From: JBBRSD01 sp038245725
Lineage (GTDB): Bacteria > Actinomycetota > Coriobacteriia > Anaerosomatales > JAAXUF01
NCBI GenBank assembly: GCA_038245725.1
Contig: JBBRSD010000013.1
Location: forward strand, 1-41,697
Reading direction: 5' to 3'
DNA length: 41,697 nt
Position 1 is the stretch's first letter, and each line of letters starts with the position of its first letter. Below are positions 7,375 through 16,676 of this stretch, piece by piece. The notes beneath the pieces are model-generated. The model had not been told where the DNA came from, did no database searches, and saw only the letters and a program-made list of their open reading frames with translations. The position numbers and the translations under genes were made by a program.

Positions 7375-9564
7375 ATGTCAAGAAGACGCGCGCGACTTCG
7401 CCGGAACCAAAAGACAGGCATCGGAATGATCGCACTGCAAGTTGTCGCAGTGCTGATTGTCGTTGCGCTCGCGACGGTTCTTGCTGGCGCAGGCGCGGTC
7501 TACGCTCGGGTGCACAGCGCGCTCTCGACGCTCCCGGACTTCCAGTCCAAGAACGCCTTCGACGTGGCACAGGCCACTCGGATCTACTCTGCCGACGGCA
7601 AACTGCTGGCTCGTCTCTACCTCCAGAACCGAGAGGTGATACCTCTGTCGCGGATCTCGCCGTATGTTGTCAACGGCGTTGTCGCGGTGGAAGACGAACG
7701 TTTCTATCAGCACGGGGGTGTCGATCCGCTCGGTCTCGTTCGAGCAGCGGTGCAGACGGCCTCGGGCAATCGTCAAGGCGCCTCGACGATTACCCAGCAA
7801 TACATCAGGAACACGATCCTGCTCGATCAGCGTCTGGACATGACGATAGACCGCAAGATCCGAGAGGCGTATCTCGCGATTCAGCTCGAGAAGCGATATT
7901 CGAAGCGCGACATCATCGAGATGTACCTCAATACGATCTACCTCGGAGAAGGCGCCTACGGCATCCAAGCAGCTTCCCTTGAGTACTTTGACAGGCCGGC
8001 CAGCACGCTCACGCTTCCACAAGCCGCTCTCCTCGCCGGGCTTGCCCAGTCGCCGAGTCGGCTCGATCCTTACAACAATCCGACGGGGGCGATCACCCGT
8101 CGAAACGAAGTACTGGGCCGCATGCTGGCCAACAACTACATAACCCCGGCTCAATACAAGAGCGCACTCGCGACGAAACTGCTGCTCGAGCGTAACAAGC
8201 AGCCGAGTAACGGAATCTACCGGGCACCGTACTTCGTTGCACACGTCAAGAAGCTCCTGCAGCAGCAGTTCTCACCCGCCACCGTATTCAAGGGTGGGCT
8301 CACGGTTTATACGACACTCGACACTCGTCTTCAGAAGTATGCCGAAGACGCCGTGAACGGCCACCTCAACCACAAGGGTGACCCGATCGGCGCGCTTGTG
8401 TCGATCGACCCGAACACCGGATACGTGAAAGCAATGTACGGCGGGCGCTCCTACGCGAAGAGCAAGTTCAACCTCGCGACGCAGGGTATGCGCCAGCCCG
8501 GTTCGTCCTTCAAGACGTTCGTGCTGGTCGACGCACTTGAGAAGGGCATGCCGCCGTCCATGATGATCGACTCGTCCTCGCCCGCCTACCTCCCGACCAA
8601 GCCCAAACGGTGGGTCGTGAATAACAGTGAGGGCTCGGGGCACGGCCTCATGTCGCTGACGAACGCCACCGCCCTCTCCGTTAATGCCGTCTTCGCTCGG
8701 ATCGCGTGGTACGCGGTCGGAGCCAAGAGCATCGCCGAGACCGCGAAACGAATGGGCATCACCACGAAGCTGCCACACTACCCGTCAATCGCGCTGGGTT
8801 CTCAGAACGTGACCCCCTACGAGATGGCGTCGGCCTATGGCACGCTGGCAACGGAGGGTGTTCATCGCAGCCCTGTTTGCATCACCAAGGTGATCGACCA
8901 TGACGACCGAACGATCTTCCAGGCGAGCACCCATGGCACGCGAGTCGTGAAAGCGTCCGTGGCGAAGGTAGCCATTGATGTCATGAAGGGCGTCATAACC
9001 CACGGCACCGCCACCAGGGCATACATCGGCCGGCCCGCGGCAGGAAAGACCGGAACCAGCCAGTCCAACCGCGATGCGTGGTTCGTTGGATTCACTCCAC
9101 AGCTCGTCACAGCGGTCTGGACTGGCTACGCGAAGGAACGCACGATCATTTACCGCGGGTCGAGAGGGTTCGGCGGGACCGTTTCCGCTCCGATTTGGGC
9201 GGCTTTCATGCGCGATGCACTCAAAGGAATGCCTCGAGCCGACTTCCCGAGCCAGCCGCGTCCCGGGTATAACGCCTCGAAGTTCCACATCCCGGTCACT
9301 GCGCCCCCGAATGTCGTCGGCCTCACGGCTTCCTCCGCGGGCAAGAGGCTCGGCGGCTACGGCTACACAACTGTGTACGTGTGGTCGGACAAGCCGAAGG
9401 GCACCGTCATCGGACGGAGCTACGTCCACGGTAAGTTGGTACTGAAGGTTTCGAAGGGTCCCAAACCCTCGACGAAGCCGATCACGCCACCCGGTAGCGG
9501 CGGCGGTACTGGCGGTGGTACGGGCACCGGTGGCGGCAACGCCAGTGGGACCGTGACCCCCTAG
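7375..9564 (+). CDS. class A penicillin-binding protein (glycosyltransferase/transpeptidase)
   Basis: This 729-residue bifunctional peptidoglycan synthase is related to the protein at 2233. A basic N-terminus and a membrane segment (about 17-43) lead to a GT51 domain with AVEDERFYQHGG (catalytic Glu106), GASTITQQ and RKIREAYLA. The transpeptidase part has SSFK (Ser377), SVN (435-437) and KTG (558-560). The C-terminus has a degenerate PASTA-like region starting near PPNVVGL and ends in a Gly/Thr-rich tail of GGG(T) repeats. The ATG at 7375 has a GGAGG about four bases upstream; the longer open frame beginning at 6886 is antisense to the U32 gene and is rejected. It is divergent from the U32 gene, and a perfect palindrome follows the stop. 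Confidence 0.95.
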   Translation: MSRRRARLRRNQKTGIGMIALQVVAVLIVVALATVLAGAGAVYARVHSALSTLPDFQSKNAFDVAQATRIYSADGKLLARLYLQNREVIPLSRISPYVVNGVVAVEDERFYQHGGVDPLGLVRAAVQTASGNRQGASTITQQYIRNTILLDQRLDMTIDRKIREAYLAIQLEKRYSKRDIIEMYLNTIYLGEGAYGIQAASLEYFDRPASTLTLPQAALLAGLAQSPSRLDPYNNPTGAITRRNEVLGRMLANNYITPAQYKSALATKLLLERNKQPSNGIYRAPYFVAHVKKLLQQQFSPATVFKGGLTVYTTLDTRLQKYAEDAVNGHLNHKGDPIGALVSIDPNTGYVKAMYGGRSYAKSKFNLATQGMRQPGSSFKTFVLVDALEKGMPPSMMIDSSSPAYLPTKPKRWVVNNSEGSGHGLMSLTNATALSVNAVFARIAWYAVGAKSIAETAKRMGITTKLPHYPSIALGSQNVTPYEMASAYGTLATEGVHRSPVCITKVIDHDDRTIFQASTHGTRVVKASVAKVAIDVMKGVITHGTATRAYIGRPAAGKTGTSQSNRDAWFVGFTPQLVTAVWTGYAKERTIIYRGSRGFGGTVSAPIWAAFMRDALKGMPRADFPSQPRPGYNASKFHIPVTAPPNVVGLTASSAGKRLGGYGYTTVYVWSDKPKGTVIGRSYVHGKLVLKVSKGPKPSTKPITPPGSGGGTGGGTGTGGGNASGTVTP

Positions 9565-9584
9565 CGATGAAGCGAGATAGCGCG

Positions 9585-9612
9585 GACGAGCCACCCGATC
9601 GGGTGGCTCGTC
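9585..9612. terminator. perfect 28-nt palindrome between convergent genes
   Basis: GACGAGCCACCCGA is followed directly by its exact reverse complement. It lies between the convergent stops of the penicillin-binding protein (9564) and the Nif3-like gene (9635). RNA from either strand would form a strong hairpin, which suits a bidirectional terminator, but neither side has a T-run. Confidence 0.6.
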
Positions 9613-9634
9613 TCACATCCAGGCGGAGCAGGTT

Positions 9635-10591
9635 CTACGCGCGACGAACGCGCATCATGCCGGAGGTACACACGACCTTGATGTCGCCGAGCGCTTCGAT
9701 GCGGTCGAGCACCAGGTTCATTCCGAGCACGTCGCTCGAGATGTGCCCCGCGACCACCAGGTTGAGCTTGAGTTCTTCGGCGTGTTTCTTGTGCTCTTCT
9801 GAGTAGTGCATGCCGACCAGTGTCCCAACGCCGGCGGCCGAGAGCCTGTCGAGAGCGTCTTTCGGACCCTCGGTCCCACCGGTCATCTCGGCCACCATGC
9901 GGCCCGGACGAGCGGACCCGTTGCCGGAGATGATCGTCGGACCATAGCCTTTGCGGGCGCCGTCCGCGTATTCGGGAATCGTTCGAAGCGCCCTCACGAG
10001 ATCATCAAGGGTCGCGGGCTTCTCGGCATCCAGGAACGATTGGACGAAACGCTGCACGGAGTTGTCGGCAGGTGTGTGGCACGAGAGTGATGCGAAGCCC
10101 AGGAGCTTCGCCGCGTCGATAGCCCGGTAGTGATTGACGGGCGATATGCGTCGGCGAATCTCCTCCGCGCGGGGCGCGATCAGGGCGTCGGCGGCGGCGA
10201 TTGACACGCCCTGCTGCGCCCACAGATCGGCTTGCATGTACATCACTTCGTGAAGGTTCGCGTAGCCGGGACCCTCCGGGTGGTGCGCGAAGATGAGGTC
10301 GATCGGATCGCCCTTCTCACGCAGGCGGTCCGCGAGCAGGACCTCCCCTACCTCCATGTCGATTCCGACGAGCAGACCACGGATCTCGGTCCCCGGATCG
10401 CCGGCACAGATGCGCGTGTCGGAGTACGGGTTTGCAAGCTTCTCATCGTCGAAGAAAGGCAGCTCCTCCGCGTCGAGCTTCTCGCGACAGGCAGCGTTAG
10501 CCGTCAGCACTCGCGCGATCTCGTCGCGGCCACGCGGGTCAGCTTCGATTCCCGCTTCGATACATGCTTGATACACGTCGCCGAGCTTCAC
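9635..10591 (-). CDS. Nif3-like dinuclear metal center protein
   Basis: This 318-residue protein looks like the Nif3/DUF34 family, whose members bind two metal ions and whose biochemical role is not settled. Visible landmarks are the FAHHPEGPG motif (the family usually has a HHP element) and the late GMHYSEEH and AGHISSD segments that would supply the other ligands. The start is GTG at 10591 with GGGAGGT upstream at good spacing; the open frame continues upstream but overlaps mpg and lacks conserved sequence. It follows mpg by 32 bp and is the last gene of the long arg run. The family is fairly clear, the function is not. Confidence 0.8.
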   Translation of the reverse strand: MKLGDVYQACIEAGIEADPRGRDEIARVLTANAACREKLDAEELPFFDDEKLANPYSDTRICAGDPGTEIRGLLVGIDMEVGEVLLADRLREKGDPIDLIFAHHPEGPGYANLHEVMYMQADLWAQQGVSIAAADALIAPRAEEIRRRISPVNHYRAIDAAKLLGFASLSCHTPADNSVQRFVQSFLDAEKPATLDDLVRALRTIPEYADGARKGYGPTIISGNGSARPGRMVAEMTGGTEGPKDALDRLSAAGVGTLVGMHYSEEHKKHAEELKLNLVVAGHISSDVLGMNLVLDRIEALGDIKVVCTSGMMRVRRA

Positions 10592-10623
10592 TCGGTTACC
10601 TCCCTGATGAGTCGTGCTACACG

Positions 10624-11268
10624 TCATTTCCCCTTGGGGCCGAGCCTGCCGCGCGAAACGTGTGGGCTTCCCAAGACGAACCACCTGAGCTCAAGTTCGT
10701 GTCCCGACGACAGACCGATACGCCCCGATAGCCCGATTTCGTGCTCTGCGAGCCGCTCGCCATGGTACACCGACAACCGTCCTTCGCCGAGAGGGACGCC
10801 GTTGTCGGAAAGGTCGATGCCGAGAGCGGCCGCCAGCTTGCCGGGGCCGTTGGCCAGGTCCTTCTCGGGCAGCCCGCGTCGGCGCTGGGTCATCATGTCG
10901 AGCCCGAAGAGCGGCTCCATCGCGCGGATCAAGACGGCGCCGGCCCTGCCCTCAGGTTCACAAACGAGGTTGATCATGTGGTGGTTGCCGTAGGTGAAGT
11001 AGACGTAGGCGGTGCCCGCGGGCCCGTACATGACTGCGTTTCGCCTCGTGATGCCCTTGGTCGCCGCGTGCGAGCCCGGGTCGCTGGCGCCGAGATACGC
11101 CTCGACCTCGACAATGCGTCCGCCAGTAACCTCGCCGCCAGCGGTGCTCACGAGAAGCGCGCCGAGAAGATCTGGCGCAACCAGTTCCGGCGCACGCTCA
11201 AAGAACTGCGCGTCAATGGGAGCGGACTCGGAGTCCGGAGGGGACAGCTTGTTGTTGTCGGTGGTCAT
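10624..11268 (-). CDS. 3-methyladenine DNA glycosylase, AAG/Mpg family
   Basis: This 214-residue protein belongs to the alkyladenine DNA glycosylase family, which flips out and excises alkylated purines to start base excision repair. Recognisable text is RIVEVEAYLG (catalytic Glu by analogy Glu54), DPGSHAATKGITRRNAVMYG and the AYVYFTYGNHHMINLV segment. Length matches bacterial members (about 200). It starts 36 bp after argH and ends 32 bp before the Nif3-like gene on the same strand, so it is probably co-transcribed with the arg genes, although its function has no obvious link to arginine. Confidence 0.92.
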   Translation of the reverse strand: MTTDNNKLSPPDSESAPIDAQFFERAPELVAPDLLGALLVSTAGGEVTGGRIVEVEAYLGASDPGSHAATKGITRRNAVMYGPAGTAYVYFTYGNHHMINLVCEPEGRAGAVLIRAMEPLFGLDMMTQRRRGLPEKDLANGPGKLAAALGIDLSDNGVPLGEGRLSVYHGERLAEHEIGLSGRIGLSSGHELELRWFVLGSPHVSRGRLGPKGK

Positions 11269-11304
11269 GGCCTCACAGTAACGCAGGTGTGCGATTGGAG
11301 GCGA

Positions 11305-12720
11305 TCAGCCTGCGGACGCCTCGATCCATGCGATGTCGGCGACGATGGCGTCGCTCGCGGCTGCAAGTTGCGCGCGCACAGCATCGTGTCCCGTGCCGCC
11401 AACGACTGACCTCCGAGAGACGACCTTCTCGATGTCGACCGCGTCGAGCACGCTCTCGCCGAACGCGGAAGCGTGGGCGGCGAACTCGTCGGCGGTGAGG
11501 TCTTGGAGCGTTCGGCCGTCGCGTTCGGACGCGAGCACGAGACGGCCGACGACTTCGTGTGCGTCTCGGAAGGGCATACCGGTGCCGACCAGGTAGTCAG
11601 CCAGGTCGGTCGCGGCCATGAACCCGCCGCGGGCACCAGCTGCCATACGGTCGGCGTCGATACGCATCGTGTCGAGCATGCCGGTCATCGCCCGCAGCGA
11701 GTTCGACAACGTGTCGATGGCGTCGAACGCAGGCTCCTTGTCCTCCTGCATGTCCTTGTTGTACGCGAGCGGCAGCCCTTTGAGCGTCACGAGCAGAGAC
11801 TGCAGGTCGCCAAAGACCCTGCCCGTCTTGCCGCGAACGAGTTCGGCGAAGTCCGGGTTCTTCTTCTGCGGCATGATCGAGCTGCCGGTCGAGTATTCGT
11901 CGTCCATGCGGACGAAGCCGAACTCCTCGGTCGACCATAAGATGAGCTCCTCGGCCAAGCGTGACAGATGCATCTGACACACGGCGCACGCATAGGTGAG
12001 ATCGAGCAGGAAGTCGCGGTCGCTGACCGCGTCCATGGAGTTCTCACTCACCGCCGAGAAGCCGAGGCGCGCGGCGACGTATTCGCGGTCGAGCGGATAC
12101 GTCGTACCCGCAAGAGCGGCACTGCCAAGTGGAAGGACGTCGGCCGACTCGTACGCATGGCGCACTCTCGTGAAGTCGCGCGCAAGCATCTGGGCGTATG
12201 CCAGCATGTGATGGCTGAAGAGTACCGGCTGTGCCTTTTGCAGATGCGTATAGCCCGGCATGACCACGCCGAAGTAGTCCTCGGCGAGACGGGCGAGAAC
12301 CTGACGGGCCTCGACAATGTGTTGCGCGAGCTGCACGGCGGCGCGCTTTGCGTAGAGGCGTGCGTCGGTCGCGACCTGGTCGTTGCGGCTGCGCCCTGTG
12401 TGAAGCCGCGCGCCGGCGGGTCCGATGCGCTCGGTGAGCACACGCTCGACAGCCATGTGCACGTCTTCGTCTTCGATGTCCCACGTAAACGTGCCGGCCT
12501 TGATCTCACGATATATCTCCGAGAGGCCCGCCTCGATGGCGTCGGCGTCGGCCTCCGCGATCACGCCCTGTTTCGCTAGCATGCGGGCATGCGCAATCGA
12601 GCCCCGGACGTCTTCAGCCCACATGCGCTGGTCGACCGGCAGCGACGCTCCGAACTCCTGGAGGAAACGCCCGGGAGTCTTCTCGAACCGCCCGCTCCAG
12701 GGAGTCTTCGCGTCACTCAT
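11305..12720 (-). CDS. argH: argininosuccinate lyase
   Basis: This 471-residue enzyme cleaves argininosuccinate to arginine and fumarate, the last step of arginine synthesis. It belongs to the fumarase/aspartase superfamily: the signature GSSIMPQKKNPD (279-290) includes the catalytic serine loop, and TGRSRND (108-114) and the HTHL-like PGYTHLQ segment (155-161) are present. Length is typical. It starts 35 bp downstream of argG, in the same operon. No internal oddities are seen. Confidence 0.97.
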   Translation of the reverse strand: MSDAKTPWSGRFEKTPGRFLQEFGASLPVDQRMWAEDVRGSIAHARMLAKQGVIAEADADAIEAGLSEIYREIKAGTFTWDIEDEDVHMAVERVLTERIGPAGARLHTGRSRNDQVATDARLYAKRAAVQLAQHIVEARQVLARLAEDYFGVVMPGYTHLQKAQPVLFSHHMLAYAQMLARDFTRVRHAYESADVLPLGSAALAGTTYPLDREYVAARLGFSAVSENSMDAVSDRDFLLDLTYACAVCQMHLSRLAEELILWSTEEFGFVRMDDEYSTGSSIMPQKKNPDFAELVRGKTGRVFGDLQSLLVTLKGLPLAYNKDMQEDKEPAFDAIDTLSNSLRAMTGMLDTMRIDADRMAAGARGGFMAATDLADYLVGTGMPFRDAHEVVGRLVLASERDGRTLQDLTADEFAAHASAFGESVLDAVDIEKVVSRRSVVGGTGHDAVRAQLAAASDAIVADIAWIEASAG

Positions 12721-12755
12721 GAGCGTCCGTCCGATATGACGAGCGGTGGCGTCAT

Positions 12756-13982
12756 CTAGACTTCACCCTCCTTGCCCACCTTGCGGCGCTGGCGTGCCCA
12801 CACCTTGACGGGCAGGCCGTGCAGGTCGATGAAGCCCTTCGCGGCCTTGTGGTCGAACGTGTCGGCTGCATCATAGGTGGCGAGGTTGTAGTCGTAGAGG
12901 GAGAACTCGCTCCGGCGGCCGACCGTGACGCAGCTGCCCTTGTAGAACCGCAGACGAACGTCGCCGGTGACGAGCTTCTGTGTCGTCTCGATGAAGCCGT
13001 CGAGTGCTTCCTTCAATGGCGAGAACCACATGCCGTTGTAGACGAGTTCGGCCCACTTCTGCTCGACGCCGAGCTTATAGTGGAGCACCTCGCGCTCGAG
13101 GCACAAGTCTTCGAGCGCCTTGTGAGCGGTGATGAGGGCGAGCGCGCCCGGAACCTCATAGATCTCGCGCGACTTCACGCCGATGAGCCTGTTCTCGATC
13201 ATGTCGATGCGGCCAAATCCGTGGCGGCCCGCGATGTCGTTCATCTGGTTGATGATCTCGTGGAAGCTCATCAGCTCACCATTGAACGCGACCGGCAGCC
13301 CCTGGTCGAAGGAGATGACAGAGTACTCAGGCTCGCCGCAGGCGTCGGCCCGCGCGTCGCTCGTCAGCGTGTAGATGTCCGCCGGCGGCTCGATCCACGG
13401 ATCCTCGAGAACTCCGCACTCAATGGCGCGTCCCCACAGGTTGTCGTCGATAGAGTACGGGTTGTCCTTGGTTGTCGGCACCGGGATATCGCGCTCGGCG
13501 GCCCAATCCATCTCCTGCTCGCGCGTCTTTAGGTCCCACACGCGAACCGGAGCGAGCACCTCGAGGTCGGGATCGAGCGAGGCGATTCCCACCTCGAATC
13601 GGACTTGGTCGTTGCCCTTGCCGGTGCAACCGTGCGCGATGAACTTCGCACGGCAGCGGTGCGCCTCTTCGACGAGGTGCTTGACGATGATCGGACGACT
13701 CAGCGCCGATACCAGCGGGTATTTGTTTTCGTAGAGTGCGTTGGCCTTGAGCGCCTTGGCGAGGAACTCCTCGACGTACTCTTCGCGCACGTCTTTGACG
13801 ATGGATTCGATCGCCCCGATGCCGAGCGCCTTCTGCCGAACGAACTCGAGGTCCTGGCGCTCCTGACCGACATCGATCGCGAGCGCGATCACGTCCAGAT
13901 CGTAGTTCTCCTGCAGCCACTTGATGGCGACCGAAGTGTCCAGACCGCCGGAATACGCGAGTACGACTTTCTCCCGAGCCAT
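12756..13982 (-). CDS. argG: argininosuccinate synthase
   Basis: This 408-residue enzyme joins citrulline and aspartate with ATP to make argininosuccinate. The ATP-pyrophosphatase P-loop SGGLDTS is at residues 11-17, and GCTGKGNDQVRFE, the citrulline/ATP-binding stretch, follows. The ATG at 13982 was chosen because the conserved AREKVVLAYSGG begins there and AGAGG lies about 10 nt upstream; 59 extra upstream codons in frame are non-conserved and overlap argR. It sits between argR (88 bp upstream) and argH. Confidence 0.97.
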   Translation of the reverse strand: MAREKVVLAYSGGLDTSVAIKWLQENYDLDVIALAIDVGQERQDLEFVRQKALGIGAIESIVKDVREEYVEEFLAKALKANALYENKYPLVSALSRPIIVKHLVEEAHRCRAKFIAHGCTGKGNDQVRFEVGIASLDPDLEVLAPVRVWDLKTREQEMDWAAERDIPVPTTKDNPYSIDDNLWGRAIECGVLEDPWIEPPADIYTLTSDARADACGEPEYSVISFDQGLPVAFNGELMSFHEIINQMNDIAGRHGFGRIDMIENRLIGVKSREIYEVPGALALITAHKALEDLCLEREVLHYKLGVEQKWAELVYNGMWFSPLKEALDGFIETTQKLVTGDVRLRFYKGSCVTVGRRSEFSLYDYNLATYDAADTFDHKAAKGFIDLHGLPVKVWARQRRKVGKEGEV

Positions 13983-14070
13983 GTGCGAGGTCCTCTCGTG
14001 GTCAGGCGGCCGCGATCGCGACAGCCGGTACGTGCATACGGAATCCGATGAGCGGCGCAGGCGCGAGCGC

Positions 14071-14502
14071 CTACGCCACGCCTCGGAACTTGTCGAGCGT
14101 GTCGACAAGCAGCGCTGCCTGCTCCTCGCCTGTGGTGATGACAAGGATGGTGTCGTCACCCGCGACCGAGCCGAGGATCCCGTCTATCTCGGCGGCGTCG
14201 AGCGCCGCGGCAACGCCGGGCGCGGTGCCCCCTGATGCCTTGACCAGCACCAGGTTCCCTGTCGACTTCACGTCGAAGACGAGGTCGGACACCATGCGTT
14301 GCAGATGAAGGTCCTCGGCGAGGACGTACACACCTTCAGGCAACTTCTTGAGACCCATTTCAGTGATGTCTCGAGAAACGGTGGCCTGGGTGCACACGTA
14401 GCCTTCGGCTTTGAGCAGGTCGACCAGCGTGCGCTGGGTCTTCACGCGCTCGTTACGGACGATCCTGCGGATCGCATCCTGCCGTTCGAGTCGCTTCCTC
14501 AT
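14071..14502 (-). CDS. argR: arginine repressor
   Basis: This 143-residue transcriptional regulator senses L-arginine. The N-terminal winged-helix part includes the TQATVSRDITEMGL recognition helix; the C-terminal hexamerisation and arginine-binding part has GTAPGVAAALD and ILGSVAGDDTILVI. In the known family, hexamers bind pairs of ARG boxes. Here it sits inside the pathway operon between argF and argG, so it should be autoregulated through the promoter upstream of argC, where two palindromes resemble ARG boxes. The ATG at 14502 follows the argF stop by 34 bp; an upstream extension in frame overlaps argF and is rejected. Confidence 0.96.
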   Translation of the reverse strand: MRKRLERQDAIRRIVRNERVKTQRTLVDLLKAEGYVCTQATVSRDITEMGLKKLPEGVYVLAEDLHLQRMVSDLVFDVKSTGNLVLVKASGGTAPGVAAALDAAEIDGILGSVAGDDTILVITTGEEQAALLVDTLDKFRGVA

Positions 14503-14536
14503 AGTGTCCCAATCCCTGTGGGTAGCCGGGCTTAGC

Positions 14537-15469
14537 TCAGCCGAGAAGCAGCGACAGCAGCGCCTTTTGGGCGTGCAGTCGATTCTCGGCTTCGTCGAAG
14601 ACCACCGAGTACGGGGCGTCGATGACCTCGTCAACGACCTCCTCGCCACGGTGCGCGGGCAGGCAATGAAGGAAGATCGCACTATCGGACGCGTGCGCCA
14701 TCAGCGATGGGTTCACCTGGCATGGCATGAACGTCGAGATTCGCATGTCGTGTTCGGCCTCTTGGCCCATCGAGGCCCAGGTGTCGGTGATCACCACGTC
14801 GGCACCGGCGACAGCCTCCGCGGGTTCGTGCGAGAGCGCGATCTTCGCGCCGGTCTGCTCGGCGAGAGACCGGGCGTGCTCGACCACGGATGCCAGCGGA
14901 TCGAACCCGGCGGGCGTCGCGATTCGAACGTCCATGCCGGCAAGCGCTCCGCCGAGAAGGTAGGTGTGCGCCATGTTGTTGCCGTCGCCGACGTAGGCGA
15001 CCTTCACGCCGGCCAGCCGTCCGAGGCGCTCCTCGATCGTGAGCAGATCGGCGAGACCCTGGCACGGGTGATGCTCGTCGGTGAGAGCGTTGACGACCGG
15101 AACCGAGGCAACTTCCGCGATCTCTTCGACCATCGACTGGGCGAAGGTGCGGATCACGATCGCGTCGCAGTAGCGCTCGAGCACCTTCGTCGTGTCATAG
15201 ACGCTCTCCGAGCGCGAGAACGCGCCGTCGTTTCCGCTCATGACGACCGGATGAGCTCCGAGCCGAACACACGCGATCTCGAAAGATACCCGCGTGCGCA
15301 TCGACGGTTTCTGGAAGATGAGCGCGATGGACTTCCCGGCAAGGGGGGCGTTGCGATTCCCTCGTGCCCACGCGCGCTTCTGAGCCTGCGCAGCGGCAAG
15401 GATCTGTGTGAGTTCGGCTGGCGTAAGGTCGCCAAGCGAGAGGAAATCGCGCCCTCTGAGGTTATCCAT
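14537..15469 (-). CDS. argF: ornithine carbamoyltransferase
   Basis: This 310-residue enzyme transfers a carbamoyl group from carbamoyl phosphate to ornithine, giving citrulline. The carbamoyl-phosphate motif SMRTR is at 56-60, HPCQ at 134-137 and the ornithine-site HCLPAHRG at 268-275. The ATG at 15469 overlaps the argD stop by 8 bp (ATGGATAA), which implies translational coupling. An 18-codon upstream extension exists but lies within argD and is not conserved. It is followed by argR. Confidence 0.96.
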   Translation of the reverse strand: MDNLRGRDFLSLGDLTPAELTQILAAAQAQKRAWARGNRNAPLAGKSIALIFQKPSMRTRVSFEIACVRLGAHPVVMSGNDGAFSRSESVYDTTKVLERYCDAIVIRTFAQSMVEEIAEVASVPVVNALTDEHHPCQGLADLLTIEERLGRLAGVKVAYVGDGNNMAHTYLLGGALAGMDVRIATPAGFDPLASVVEHARSLAEQTGAKIALSHEPAEAVAGADVVITDTWASMGQEAEHDMRISTFMPCQVNPSLMAHASDSAIFLHCLPAHRGEEVVDEVIDAPYSVVFDEAENRLHAQKALLSLLLG

Positions 15470-16676
15470 GTGTGGATCCCGATTCGTTAAGAATGTCTGA
15501 CAGTGTGGACAGAAGTGTATCAATCTCGGGCTTTCCGCACACGAGTGGCGGCAGAAAACGCAAAATATCCGTCCCGATGCTGTTGATCATGATGCCGCGC
15601 GCCAGCGCCTCAGCGGCTACTTCCGCAGCGATCGGTTCGAGAAGCGACACCCCTACCATCAACCCGGCGCCGCGTACGGCGGTTATGGCGCCGGTCGTCT
15701 CGGCGAGCTCGACGAGGCAGGCGTGAAGGTAGCCGCCGCTCACTTCGGCGTTATGGCCGAGGCCCTCCGAGACGAGCGAAGCGATCGTCGCCCGGCCGGC
15801 TGCGCAGATCGCGGGCCCGCCGCCGAAGGTCGAGCCGTGATCGCCGGGCTGGAGGGCGGCCGCCACGTCATCGCGCGCAACGATGCCGCCGATTGGCAGC
15901 CCGTTGGCGAGCGCCTTGGCGACGGTGATGACGTCGGGCGTGATGCCGTGGGACTGAAACGCGAAGGCCGGTCCGGTCCGGAAGAACCCCGTCTGGATCT
16001 CGTCGATGATGAGCAGGCAGTTCGCCTCGTCGCAGATACGACGCGCGGCTTGGAGGTACTCGGTCGTCAGGGGCCAGACGCCGCCCTCGCCTTGAACGAC
16101 CTCGAGCAAGACGGCCGCGACCTTGTCACCGACCGCGGCTGTCAATGCTGCGATGTCGTTGGGAGGGACGTGCGAGAAGCCCTCGGGCATCGGCGCGAAC
16201 GCTTCCTGCTTGCTCGGTTGCCCGGTCGCGGCGAGCGCCGCGAGAGTGCGGCCATGGAAGCTGCGCTCAAGCGAGACGACCTCAAAAGCGCCGGGCTTGT
16301 GCACGCCGGCCCAACGCCGTGCGAGCTTGATGGCGCCTTCGACGGCCTCGGTGCCGGAGTTCGCGAAGAACATCTTCCAGCCGCCACCGAGAAGACCGAC
16401 GACATCGGACGCGAGTTCGGCCCTGTGTTCGACGTAGAACAGGTTGCTCACGTGGACAAGTTTGGCGGCCTGCTCGGCGAGTGCGGCCGTAACCGCCGGA
16501 TGCGCGTGCCCGAGATTGACCGCACCGATGCCTGAGACGAAGTCGAGGTACTCTCGGCCATCGTCATCGTAGAGGCGCATTCCCTCGCCGCGCATGAACA
16601 TGACCGGCTTGCGTGCGTACGTCTGCATAACGTACGTCGCGTCGAGCTCTCTGGCCGTCTCGAATGCGCTGCCCAT
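15462..16676 (-). CDS. argD: acetylornithine aminotransferase
   Basis: This 404-residue class III PLP-dependent aminotransferase converts N-acetylglutamate semialdehyde to N-acetylornithine using glutamate. The cofactor is expected on Lys254 in VAKALANGLPIGG, with DEIQTG at 225-230 and NSGTEAVEGAIKLAR (107-120) as the other family landmarks. The start overlaps the argB stop (TGATG, one shared base), and the end overlaps argF by 8 bp, so argB-argD-argF are tightly coupled. In many bacteria the enzyme also serves lysine synthesis as succinyldiaminopimelate aminotransferase; that is not testable here. Confidence 0.95.
   Translation of the reverse strand: MGSAFETARELDATYVMQTYARKPVMFMRGEGMRLYDDDGREYLDFVSGIGAVNLGHAHPAVTAALAEQAAKLVHVSNLFYVEHRAELASDVVGLLGGGWKMFFANSGTEAVEGAIKLARRWAGVHKPGAFEVVSLERSFHGRTLAALAATGQPSKQEAFAPMPEGFSHVPPNDIAALTAAVGDKVAAVLLEVVQGEGGVWPLTTEYLQAARRICDEANCLLIIDEIQTGFFRTGPAFAFQSHGITPDVITVAKALANGLPIGGIVARDDVAAALQPGDHGSTFGGGPAICAAGRATIASLVSEGLGHNAEVSGGYLHACLVELAETTGAITAVRGAGLMVGVSLLEPIAAEVAAEALARGIMINSIGTDILRFLPPLVCGKPEIDTLLSTLSDILNESGSTHG

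Noticed and set aside
9585..9612. Perfect palindrome as an attachment or recombination site
   Set aside because: It lies between convergent stops and reads as a terminator hairpin; no integrase or duplicate is in the window.
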